Source: Albidovulum sp.
Lineage (GTDB): Bacteria > Pseudomonadota > Alphaproteobacteria > Rhodobacterales > Rhodobacteraceae
Assembly (NCBI GenBank): GCA_028823855.1
Contig: JAPPFL010000025.1
Span: 1-64,000, forward strand
Direction of reading: 5' to 3'
Length of the DNA stretch: 64,000 bases
Shown here: positions 1 through 7,798 of the stretch, one piece after another
Layout: each line of letters starts with the position of its first letter
Numbering within the stretch: the first letter of the stretch is position 1
Position numbers and translations under genes: made by a program
The notes under the pieces: generated by a model
Seen by the model: only the letters and a program-made list of their open reading frames with translations
The model's database searches: none
What the model was told of the DNA's origin: nothing

Positions 1-1480
1 TTCGAAAATTTTTTTGTCGCCAAGGCGGCGCCGATTCGAAAAGTGCCAACTTGGGCCAAGGCAGCTCGGGTCTGCCGTCGTGCGTCGGAGCGATGCAGCG
101 ATCTACGCGAATTCTTAATGAATTGTTGATGCTGGAGACGCGGCTCAACCGCGGCATAGCGATATCCATTTGCTAAGCGATCCGTATTCGGGCGTAACGC
201 ACTTGATGAACGTGCGGATTGCAAAGCCGTTCTACCGCGGCGGGCGAATTTTCTGCTGGCTGTCGAACACAGGTCATTAGCCAGATACCGGCGGCGCCGT
301 TCCCGGCGGTTTTTTAGCTTCCGCCACATCGATTCAACAGGAAGGTCTTTGACTGCCGCCCGTCAGGTCATACGAGGAAGGCGCTCTGGACAAAGAAATT
401 TATGCGATCCCTTGCTCAAATAATAGGGTTGCGGAGGAGTGAACCGGCGATGTCGAGTCCCAGGCAGCCGCTCTACTCGTCGGAGAAGATCGATTGAATG
501 CGCTTCTTGACAGATATGGCTAGGACACGGTTAGCGAAGCGATCGAAGAACTTGGGAAACGGGCAGCCATTCAGTTGCGTGCTCTAGTTGATACGATTCC
601 CGACGGAATCTAAAAACCAGTCGCGTGGTTCGCCAACGATGGCGCGAGCGACAAGCCTTTGGCCATTGGGCTGGCCGTAACCAAAGCCGGCGATACTTTG
701 GAATTCGATTTCGCTGGATCGAGGCCGTCCTGCCGAGGCCACATGAACTTGACGTTTTCAACGACGCAAAGCGCAGTGTATTTGGCTGTTAGGCATGTCT
801 TTCCCGAAGTGCCGATAAGCGCGGGCGCATTCGATCCAATCGTGATTTGCAATGCGTCGGTAGGGTGTTTTGACGCCAAAAACCCCCGGCCGTTTTCCGG
901 TTCCGCTGCCGAAGTATCGCAAAGAATTGCCGAAGCCGCCTTCGCGGCTCTTGTCGATCTTGTGCCGGAGAGAGTTACGGGTTCACCTGCGGGAACGAGA
1001 GGAAATTTCGCGCTAGGCGGCTATGGCCCAAACTAAAAGCGCAGCTACGCAATGTACCAATTTTCTGGCGGCAACTCCGACCGCGACGGCTTTTAAAACG
1101 GATGCTCGGAGGTCGGGATGTCAAAGGCGCCTGCCGTTGAAATCATGGAACAGGCGAATCGGGTGCTGTATCGTCGCTACGCGCTGCATGAGGGCTCGGG
1201 CGGCGCGGGCAAGAATCGAGGCGGATTCGGCCTAGATTGCGAAGTGGAATTGCGCCGCGGATTCGCGGAAGCCAGTCTTGTCATGAATCGCGTACGATTC
1301 GGGCCGCAGGGGCGTTGGGAGGCGAGGACGGAGTCTGCAACCTAGTTTCGGTTTGGCGCGGCGGCGACGAATATATTCCCGAGCGCCTCTCGAAAGAACA
1401 AGGCATTTCGCTCCGCGAGGGCAAAGGGGTTCGAGTTTGAACTCCGGGGGCGGGTGATTCGGCAATCCATTTGAATGCAA
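1..1480 (+). pseudogene. Decayed hydantoinase B / N-methylhydantoinase B (HyuB-like) gene
   Basis: Successive short pieces in different plus-strand frames line up in order with the HyuB/oxoprolinase-B family. Near 50-110 there is a piece with SSGLPSCVGAMQRS; near 155-290 DPYSGVTHLMNVRIAKPF and a GH-x-PDTGGAVPGG piece; near 360-600 LPPVRSYEEG, GDVESQAAALLVG and a DTIPDG end; 659-1036 has FDFAGS, PRPFSGSAAEVSQRIAEAA and AGTRGNFALGGYG; 1118-1345 has the HEGSGGAGKNRGGFGL glycine-rich stretch; near 1320-1460 there is a further C-terminal piece. Several frameshifts and stops separate the pieces, so no functional protein is expected. HyuB normally works with HyuA to hydrolyse hydantoins or 5-oxoproline with ATP; no hyuA is visible, though it could lie left of the window. 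The family assignment is solid, the exact ends are not. Confidence 0.75.
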
Positions 1481-1814
1481 TGCCGTTCAAGTGCTATACG
1501 ATGTAGCAATAAGATACTATTGAGCGGAGCAGGTTCGGTCGCCTTTTGGCGTGGCGATCGACGTAGCATCGGCGACTATCGATGGAGCGAAAACCTGTCG
1601 CCTTCGCGACACGAAGAATAGAAGGCGCGGAATCGATTGAAAGAAGACTTTCTAATCGGTGAATCAAAGCGATTCTATTGCGAATTTATTGACGCGACCA
1701 ACACATTTCGCCGTGATTGAAAAGCGCTTGGCGTTTCGACGCGAGGCTGCTGAAATAAACTTAATTTCGCGTTTTGCTCAAATGCAACCAAATTTGCATT
1801 TGCGAAGGAACGGA
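1481..1814. other. Gap without a recognisable gene
   Basis: I see no family resemblance in any frame. The short open frames here are low-complexity or out of phase with anything recognisable. The stretch separates the ruined hydantoinase gene from the small lipoprotein gene on the other strand. Confidence 0.5.
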
Positions 1815-1840
1815 AGCGGGGCAGTGTATCCCGCCCCGCT
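1815..1840 (-). terminator. Possible terminator hairpin of the small lipoprotein gene
   Basis: Perfect 8-bp inverted repeat AGCGGGGC / GCCCCGCT with a 10-base loop, 11 bases past the lipoprotein stop codon on the minus strand. There is no clear run of T after it in that direction, so it may be a stabilising hairpin or a weak terminator. Confidence 0.4.
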
Positions 1841-1851
1841 ATTACTAATCT

Positions 1852-2016
1852 CTACATCATTTTGCCGTCGCCGCCTTCCATTGCGTCGTCTTCGACCATT
1901 TCCATTTCCATTTCCATCTCTTCCATCATTTCTTCTTCGACCGCTGCTTCCTCCGTGCAGCCAGCGACCAAGACGAGAGCGGCAAAAAGCGATGCGAGCA
2001 GAATCTTAGGAGACAT
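1852..2016 (-). CDS. Small Met/Glu-rich lipoprotein, 54 aa
   Basis: A short gene starting with ATG at 2016, with a purine-rich GGAAGGAAATAGAAGT leader. The protein has a lysine near its N-terminus, a hydrophobic segment (residues 5-18) and a lipobox LVAGC with Cys20, so it should be exported and lipid-anchored. The mature part is only about 34 residues, very acidic and methionine-rich, with an EMEMEMEM run encoded by tandem hexamers and a GGDGKMM tail. An inverted repeat follows the stop. It resembles the small entericidin-like or Met-rich lipoproteins of alphaproteobacteria only in general style. The methionines might bind Cu(I) or Ag(I), but that is a guess. The gene is real by signal peptide, ribosome site and position rather than by homology. 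Confidence 0.6.
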   Translation of the reverse strand: MSPKILLASLFAALVLVAGCTEEAAVEEEMMEEMEMEMEMVEDDAMEGGDGKMM

Positions 2017-2530
2017 ACTTCTATTTCCTTCCTTGTTGTTTCCGAACGACGGAGCCTTCCTTCAAAACTGGACCGGGCCCCGACGACATTCGAAGTTAAA
2101 CGCAAATTCCGGAAAACCACAAGTAAAAATTCACTGTTTCGAGAACGGAATTGTCAAGATACATTTGCCTACGAGTATTTTATTTTCGCGATCACCTGCA
2201 AATATTCCGCTCCTATGCGCTGCTGTCGCCAAGATTTAGATTCCATGAGCAGCTTGTCGAGGCCAAGTCGCATGCCGAATCAATCTCCGAACCGAGAATT
2301 CAGGAATTGTATTTACGAAAAATTAACGGTATGCGGATTCGAGCCTCGGTAATCTCGTTCGGTACTGCGGCGGTCACATCATACAAAAAGTGCCGTGTTC
2401 TGGGAGGAATTAAAGCACGAATCGTCGGAAAGAGAGCGGGTCAATTCCGCAATTGCAATAGTTCATGCGGTAAAGAGAATAAACAGTGTTATCGAAACGA
2501 AATCTAACTCAATTGGTCAAGGAGTAAGAC
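2017..2530. other. Gap without a recognisable gene
   Basis: About 510 bases between the divergent lipoprotein and sirtuin genes. It must hold both promoters, but I cannot point to convincing -35/-10 boxes. The open frames in it resemble nothing known and have poor start context. Confidence 0.5.
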
Positions 2531-3226
2531 TTGATTGATCGTATTGTCATTCTAACAGGAGCGGGAATCTCGGCGGAAAGCGGCTTGTCTACTTTTCGCG
2601 ACAAGGACGGCCTGTGGGCAAAATATGACCTCTCAGCCGTAGCGACGCCGCAGGGTTTTCGGAAGAATCCTTGCCAGGTGCTCGAATTTTATAACATGCG
2701 GCGCGCTGTTGTTTCAAGGGCCAGGCCCAATGATGCGCATTTCGCGTTAGCTCGGCTGCAACGTCACTATAAGGGAGAAGTCGCGCTGATTACCCAAAAC
2801 ACCGATAATTTGCACGAAAAGGCCGGTAGCACGCGCGTGAAGCATATTCACGGAATGATAACCAGCGCTCTTTGTTCGGATTGCGGCAATGTCTGGCCTG
2901 CGCCGACTGTGATGAAAGAATCAGACCCGTGCCCCAAATGTCATCGCAGCTCAACGAGACCGAATGTGGTTTGGTTTGGTGAAATTCCCTACCACTTGGA
3001 CAAGGTTGAGGAACTATTGACGGCCGCGGACCTTTTCGTATCAATCGGTACGTCCGGCCAGGTCTATCCTGCCGCGGGATTTGCCGAGGAGGCTGCAAGA
3101 TATGGGGCCGCAACTCTGGAACTAAATCTGGAAGCGTCGTCGAATTCACAAGTATTCGACACTCGCGTCTTCGGTCTTGCGACCGAAACGGTACCCGCTT
3201 GGGTCGACGAACTGCTGGGTCAATGA
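2531..3226 (+). CDS. cobB: NAD-dependent protein deacylase, sirtuin (CobB type)
   Basis: Sir2-family enzyme that removes acyl groups from lysine using NAD+, giving O-acyl-ADP-ribose and nicotinamide. Visible in order: GAGISAESGLSTFR (NAD site, residues about 9-22), QNTDNLHEKAG with the catalytic His in KHIHG downstream, a four-Cys zinc site (CSDCG ... CPKC), NVVWFGE, and SIGTSGQVYPAAG near the C-terminus. The FYNMRR segment supplies the Tyr-x-x-Arg pair found in class III sirtuins (E. coli CobB, human SIRT5), which favours desuccinylation or demalonylation. At 231 aa it is the normal length. The start is TTG with GGAG 6 bases upstream; no better start exists because the glycine motif follows at once. 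It stands alone between gaps. Confidence 0.93.
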   Translation: MIDRIVILTGAGISAESGLSTFRDKDGLWAKYDLSAVATPQGFRKNPCQVLEFYNMRRAVVSRARPNDAHFALARLQRHYKGEVALITQNTDNLHEKAGSTRVKHIHGMITSALCSDCGNVWPAPTVMKESDPCPKCHRSSTRPNVVWFGEIPYHLDKVEELLTAADLFVSIGTSGQVYPAAGFAEEAARYGAATLELNLEASSNSQVFDTRVFGLATETVPAWVDELLGQ

Positions 3227-3598
3227 AAGCGAGGCAATCTTCGCAGCGCGCCTGTGCGTTCAATTGCGATGCACATAGCTTCGGCCATTCGTCCGAATCC
3301 CGTCGTAGAATTGCTATAGCTCGGATCGATGCGGCGGCGCCGTTCATTGGCTGCGACGGTGCCGTTTCGAACCGGCGAGCCAGATTTCGCCAAAAAATAG
3401 CAAATTCGTTGCGATTTGCCGCGAGTTTCCTTTGGACCCAAAGTTCAGAACAAAACACCGGATTTCGCTTTCAGTTCGATTCAATAGACTTTGTCGGCTA
3501 TTGGCTGGTGACACCGCCATTCAAGTCATGTATGGGCGCCGATGTGGAAGAGACGAAAGTGCTTTTTGATTCTTGGCGATTTGTCGGAGTGTAGGTGA
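3227..3598. other. Gap without a convincing gene
   Basis: An open frame of about 130 codons crosses this stretch in plus orientation, but it is rich in Arg, Ser and Cys, lacks a ribosome site and resembles no family. I treat it as non-coding spacer upstream of dksA. Confidence 0.45.
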
Positions 3599-4021
3599 AT
3601 GAAACCGGATAATTCAGTTCCCGACGATTATGCTCCCAGCGACGATGAAGAGTTTATGAGCGAAAGGCAAAAAGCGTATTTCAAGGCCAGGCTTCATTCC
3701 TGGAAAGACGAGTTGATGGCCGACTCGAAATTTACAATCGAGGGCATGAAAGAAGAAGCGGGAAATATTCCGGACATTGCCGACCGAGCTTCAGAGGAAA
3801 CGAGCAGGGCGGTTCTGCTGCGTACGAGAGACCGGCAGAGAAAACTCGTCGCAAAAATAGACCAGGCACTTCTCCGCATCGAAAACGGCGATTTCGGATA
3901 TTGTCAAGAAACGGGTCAGCCGATTTCGCTACAAAGGCTAATTGCGAGGCCAATCGCGACATTGTGCCTCGAAGCGCAGGAAAGGCACGAGCGAGACGAG
4001 CGGGTATTCAGGGACGATTGA
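3599..4021 (+). CDS. dksA: RNA polymerase-binding transcription factor DksA
   Basis: DksA/TraR family protein of 140 aa that enters the RNA polymerase secondary channel and, with ppGpp, adjusts transcription of ribosomal and biosynthetic promoters. An N-terminal coiled-coil region (about residues 20-90) precedes the zinc-finger-like end with GDFGYCQETGQPISLQRL and ARPIATLCLEAQERHE. Only the first Cys of each CxxC pair remains (C-x2-T and C-x2-A). From memory this is usual for alphaproteobacterial DksA, so it is not a sign of decay, but zinc binding is doubtful. ATG start at 3599; the upstream GGAG/AGG context is plausible. It is a single gene, followed by the monooxygenase after 66 bases on the same strand. 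Confidence 0.92.
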   Translation: MKPDNSVPDDYAPSDDEEFMSERQKAYFKARLHSWKDELMADSKFTIEGMKEEAGNIPDIADRASEETSRAVLLRTRDRQRKLVAKIDQALLRIENGDFGYCQETGQPISLQRLIARPIATLCLEAQERHERDERVFRDD

Positions 4022-4087
4022 TGATCCGCTAGCTAACTGACGCGTAGCCGGCCGACCGACGCGCGTCTAGTTACGAGGAAAGAGAGA

Positions 4088-5275
4088 CTGGAACAAATAG
4101 CGGTCGTGGGTGCTGGTCCCGGAGGGCTGGCCTTTGCACTGGCTATGGCACGCCAAGGGCGACCGCCTGTCATTATCGAAAAAGATCGTTTTGATTTTCG
4201 CGCGGGAGCGGGAATTCAGCTGACGCCAAACGGAACCGCAATTTTAAATGCGTTGGGGCTTGGAGACAGGCTGCGCGATTGTAGCGTTTCGGCGGCCGAG
4301 CTTGAAATCTGGGACTATCAAGGCGGATCGAAACTAGCGGCGTTTCCTTTCAAGCCGGTCTCCGGCGAATGGCCGGGCCCGTATTGGCTTGCGCGCAGGC
4401 AGGATCTGCTGTCGGCGCTAAGGGACGCTGCTCAAAATCTCGGAGTTGAAATCCTGCATGGATGCCGTGTTCGGTCTGTTTCAGTTGATTTAGATGGCGC
4501 CGAATGCGAATTCTCCGATGGTTCAAGGAGAGAATTCGATCTTGTCGTCGGCGCGGACGGCATTAATTCGGTTGTACGGACGGCCATCAACGGTCTTTGC
4601 CCCGGTAAATTCTCAGGCCATGTCGCATGGCGTTCAACAGTTCCCGCGAACGCGAACGACAGCATTCCGGCATCGGGAAATGTTCGAATTGTTCTCGCGC
4701 CGAGACGTCATGCCGTCCTTTACGCCGTTGACCGCGGAAGAATGCTGAATTTGGTTGCGGTTGAGGAAAGGAAGCGCTGGATCGGAAATACCGCGCGGCG
4801 AAAAGGACATGTAGAAACCTTCCGAAACGTCTTTGGCGACTTTGGAAAGCCGACGAGGGAAATCTTCGAAAAATTCGATTCGTTCGAAGAATGGGCTCTG
4901 TACGAACGAAGGATTGCTCCTAAGTCTTGGAAGGGGCGCGCAGTAATTATCGGGGATGCTCTGCATCCGATGCTTCCCTTTCTCGGGCAAGGCGCAAACG
5001 CGGCTTTGGAGGATGCTTGGACCCTGGCCTTCCAGATCGCCGCCAATGAAGAACTGGAATCTGCATTTGACGGATTTCACAGCATGCGCAAGGACCGAGT
5101 GGCCAAGGTGGTAGCGCGCTCAAGGCGCCAAGCTCTTGCCTATCATTTGACGAATCCGGCCCTGCGAACAGCCGCCCACGCGTCGCTTCGTATCGCAAAT
5201 CATTTTTACCCGAATGCACTGTGCCGGTCGCTCAAATGGCTTTACGGCAGAGACTTTATTAAAGAGAGCGTTTGA
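4088..5275 (+). CDS. FAD-dependent monooxygenase, salicylate hydroxylase-like
   Basis: Group A flavin monooxygenase that would use NAD(P)H and O2 to hydroxylate an unknown, probably aromatic, substrate. Visible: the dinucleotide-binding GAGPGG near the N-terminus, VIIEKD after the second strand, the GADGINSVVR motif (the DG motif contacts FAD and NAD(P)H) in mid-protein, and GDALHPMLPFLGQGANAALED near residue 290. About 390 aa is normal. The start is a puzzle: the only in-frame ATG/GTG/TTG is the GTG at 4106, inside the flavin motif, which is too late. CTG at 4088 lies 9 bases after AGGA and gives a proper first strand, so I use it. UbiH-type ubiquinone hydroxylases are related, but a role there is less likely. 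The insertion sequence begins soon after the stop. Confidence 0.82.
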   Translation: MEQIAVVGAGPGGLAFALAMARQGRPPVIIEKDRFDFRAGAGIQLTPNGTAILNALGLGDRLRDCSVSAAELEIWDYQGGSKLAAFPFKPVSGEWPGPYWLARRQDLLSALRDAAQNLGVEILHGCRVRSVSVDLDGAECEFSDGSRREFDLVVGADGINSVVRTAINGLCPGKFSGHVAWRSTVPANANDSIPASGNVRIVLAPRRHAVLYAVDRGRMLNLVAVEERKRWIGNTARRKGHVETFRNVFGDFGKPTREIFEKFDSFEEWALYERRIAPKSWKGRAVIIGDALHPMLPFLGQGANAALEDAWTLAFQIAANEELESAFDGFHSMRKDRVAKVVARSRRQALAYHLTNPALRTAAHASLRIANHFYPNALCRSLKWLYGRDFIKESV

Positions 5276-5303
5276 AATTTGCGTTGTTCGCGGCCGGCCG
5301 CGG

Positions 5304-6534
5304 GGGTGTGAATCTCTTGTGGCGGCAATCTTTAGGCGGTTTTCCAGAATTCTTCCGGCGAATCAGCATGATTCGCGCCGTTTCGAGCGTTTTTTCGGCC
5401 TCGAGGAGTCAAAATGCTCAAGCCTTGCGGATTATTGTCGCGAGTTCGGAAAATTCGGGAATGCTCCTTCCGCCGGAATGCGGTTTGCCGGCGACGCTTT
5501 TCGACGACGCTCGCCTGCAAAATGGAGCATTCCATGACACATTCGCGCATTTTCCCGCCGCTGTCCAATCCGGGCCTGGACGTCGCCGGGCTGGCCAGGG
5601 ACGCGGCGGCGCTCGTTGAAAGCCTCGTTCTCCAGCGCTTCGGGCCTGGCGACGCCGCCTCCGACGGTCAAGGCGTTCCCTGTTCGCGGTGTCGCACTGC
5701 ACTTTCCAGGATGCGGAGGAGATCCGGCGCAGAGCCGGCCCGATATCGCCGTCGGCGAGCGCGCTGCAGGTTCTGTCGGCGGGCGATGCACGGGAGCTGG
5801 CGGGAGGTCGAGGACGCGACGCTCGAGCGCGTCCGGGCGAAGGAGGGCGTTCCGCCGCCGGCGGTTTCGGCGTCGGCCTCCCTGGACGGGGTGATGATCT
5901 CGATGCGCACCGGCGAGGGCGGGCGCGATGCCTCCTGCGCCGCGCCGTCCTTCCGCGACCGGGACGGCGGGCGCCTGTCCCCGGTCTGCATCGGGCGCAT
6001 GCCCGAGGAGGGAAAGGCGGGGCTGAAGGCGCGCCTGTGGAAGGAGGTGGAGGCGGCGCGGGCGATGCGCCCGGACCTCGCGCTCGTCGCCGTCGCCGAC
6101 TCGTCGCCGGACAACTGGAGCTTCCTTTCCAAGCTCGATCCGGAGGCCGAGGCGGTCGACTTCCGGCGCGCCTGCGAGCAATTCGCCGCGGTCGCGGGCG
6201 AGCGCCGCGACCGCGCCGACCTGGAGCGCGAGCCGGATTTCTTCCGCAAGAACCGCTCCCGCATGCGCGATCGCGAGCTCCGGGAGAGGAAGCTGCCGAT
6301 CGGCTCGGTCATCGCGGAGGCCGCGAACAAGACGCTCGTCGCCTGCAGGATGAAGGGATCTGGCGTGCGCCGGAGCATGGCCGGCGGCCATGCGGTGCCG
6401 GCTTTCGGAGCCCTGATCAAGTCGGGGCGATTCGACGGCGCCTGGGAGGCCATGGCGGCCAACGACAATCTCGCGGCGGCGCTTCAGCCGCTGGCGGCGT
6501 GATGCAAAAATGTCGCCATATTGAGTTTGCACCC
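5304..6534 (+). mobile_element. Insertion sequence remnant, ISKra4-like, ends uncertain
   Basis: A GC-rich block carrying a truncated transposase gene. One candidate pair of imperfect terminal repeats is 5304-5328 and 6510-6534 (15 of 25 positions match as inverted repeats, both starting GGGTG outward). However, the visible jump in GC content begins nearer 5515, so the left end may lie there. I found no clear target duplication. It inserted between the monooxygenase gene and xthA without breaking either. Confidence 0.45.
5534..6502 (+). pseudogene. Transposase remnant, ISKra4 family-like, internally deleted
   Basis: The C-terminal half matches what I know of ISKra4-type transposases: SLDGVMISMRTGE, IGRMPEEGKAGLKARLWKE, VAVADSSPDNWSFL, a FFRKNRSRMRD segment, then LPIGSVIAEAANKTLVACRM and a GGHAVPAFGALIKSGRFDGAW end. 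The three acidic catalytic positions appear kept (Asp in SLDG, Asp in ADSSPD, Glu in AEAANK). The N-terminal zinc ribbon is reduced to a few scrambled Cys (CSRCR, CRFC). About 70-80 residues normally between the second Asp region and FFRKNR are missing, as is part of the N-terminal half. The frame is nonetheless open over 322 codons, so the deletions are in frame or the protein is a non-autonomous relic. The base composition is far richer in GC than the neighbours. Confidence 0.7.
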
Positions 6535-6568
6535 GTTTGCGGGCGAGAGTTGACTTCCTAACCCAAAC

Positions 6569-7348
6569 TCAAACGTCGAGTTCGACCCAAACAGGAACAT
6601 GGTCCGATGGCTTAGGCTTGCCGCGCATGTACCTGTCGATCTGGCAGTCTTTCAGTAAATCCGCGCACTGCGGCGTTAATAGAAAGTGGTCGATTCGGAG
6701 TCCTTCGTTCTTTTGCCAGGCGCCTCTTTGAAAATCCCAAAAGGTATAGTTCAAAGGCTTGTTGTTTATCACCCGAAATGCATCGGTAAAGCCCAAGTTT
6801 TCTATTCGCCTCCAAGCAGCCTTTGTCTCTGGCAGGAAAAGCGCATCGTTCTCCCAATCTACAGGTTCGTAGACATCATCGGGGCAAGGAATGACATTGT
6901 AGTCTCCAGCCATGAGAGCCACTTGTTCCGATTCGATGAGTTCTTCGGCTCTGGATTTTAGCCATTCCATCCACTCGAGCTTGTAGTCGAATTTGGGTCC
7001 GGGAGCCGGATTGCCGTTGGGCAAGTATAAATTGCAGATTCTTACTGCTGTTCTCCCAACAACAGTTGCTTCAATCCATCTCGCCTGATCGTCTCCATGA
7101 CCCTTGGGCAGGCCGCGAGCAACATCCTCTAGCGGAATTTTTGACAGAATTGCGACACCGTTAAAGTTCTTTTGCCCATGAGTTTCGACATTGTAGCCTA
7201 GTTCTTCGATGGATTCTCTGGGAAAGTTCTCGTCATTTGATTTGATTTCTTGCAGCAGTGCCACGTCCGGTTTCGCTTCCTCAAGGTATTCGCTGAGGCG
7301 TTCGAACCTGGCTTTGATGCCATTTATGTTGAAGGAAGCGATTTTCAA
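6569..7348 (-). CDS. xthA: Exodeoxyribonuclease III
   Basis: Mg2+-dependent 3'-5' exonuclease and AP endonuclease of base-excision repair, 259 aa as expected. The endonuclease/exonuclease/phosphatase fold is shown by FNINGIKAR (Asn7), LLQEIKS (metal-binding Glu34), WIEATV and YLPNGNPAPGPKFDYKLEW, MAGDYNVIP (Asp/Asn), the loop with FTDAFR and YTFWDFQRGAWQKNEGLRID, and the catalytic SDHVPVW near the C-terminus. It lies 26 bases after erpA on the same strand and is probably co-transcribed with it, opposite to dgt. ATG at 7348 starts exactly before the first strand. Confidence 0.95.
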   Translation of the reverse strand: MKIASFNINGIKARFERLSEYLEEAKPDVALLQEIKSNDENFPRESIEELGYNVETHGQKNFNGVAILSKIPLEDVARGLPKGHGDDQARWIEATVVGRTAVRICNLYLPNGNPAPGPKFDYKLEWMEWLKSRAEELIESEQVALMAGDYNVIPCPDDVYEPVDWENDALFLPETKAAWRRIENLGFTDAFRVINNKPLNYTFWDFQRGAWQKNEGLRIDHFLLTPQCADLLKDCQIDRYMRGKPKPSDHVPVWVELDV

Positions 7349-7374
7349 AACGAGTGAACTCGTACGTGCGCGAA

Positions 7375-7707
7375 CTACAACGAAAAACTAAGCGTGCAGC
7401 CGCACGTGGATTTCGCGTTTGGATTAAGTACAACGAACCGAGCCCCGATAAGCTCTTCGGAATAGTCGATTGTGGCGTTGCTCAAGAATGGCAGCGATAC
7501 GCTGTCGATCAAAACGCACTGTCCGTCGCTGTCTAGTACCAGGTCGTCCTCGTTAGCTGTGTCGAAATCAATTTCATATTGGAAGCCGGAGCAGCCGCCG
7601 CCCTTAACGGCGACTCTAAGCTGGGAATTCTTTCCCGTTTCCGCATTGATTTCCGCAAGCCTCTCGAATGCGCGTTTCGTTACTTTCGGAGGAACGTTTA
7701 TTTGCAT
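7375..7707 (-). CDS. erpA: Iron-sulfur cluster insertion protein ErpA
   Basis: A-type carrier of 110 aa that receives [Fe-S] clusters from the assembly machinery and hands them to apoproteins. The three conserved cysteines are present: GGGCSGFQYEIDFD (about residue 39) and STCGC near the C-terminus. The LIDSVSLPFLSNATIDY segment is followed by FVVLNPNA-type residues. The wording fits ErpA better than IscA or SufA. The gene reads away from dgt; the ATG at 7707 is 91 bases from the chosen dgt start. It is followed closely by xthA, so the two likely share a promoter in the intergenic space. Confidence 0.92.
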   Translation of the reverse strand: MQINVPPKVTKRAFERLAEINAETGKNSQLRVAVKGGGCSGFQYEIDFDTANEDDLVLDSDGQCVLIDSVSLPFLSNATIDYSEELIGARFVVLNPNAKSTCGCTLSFSL

Positions 7708-7798
7708 GCCCGAGGTGCAGAATTGTTATGGCCAAAAATTGACATACGCAAAATATATGGAGACAAAGCGCGACAAGCAAGAACAAGAGAGAGTTTTA

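Noticed and set aside
3199-3594. 131-codon plus-strand frame between cobB and dksA
   Set aside because: It overlaps the end of cobB, is compositionally odd (Arg, Ser, Cys) and has no start context.
5432-6532. Very long minus-strand frame opposite the transposase
   Set aside because: It is the shadow that high GC content creates opposite a coding frame; its Arg/Ala/Gly-rich translation resembles nothing.
7739-7759. TTGACA and TATATG as a dgt promoter
   Set aside because: The two boxes are only about 9 bases apart, too close for a sigma-70 promoter.
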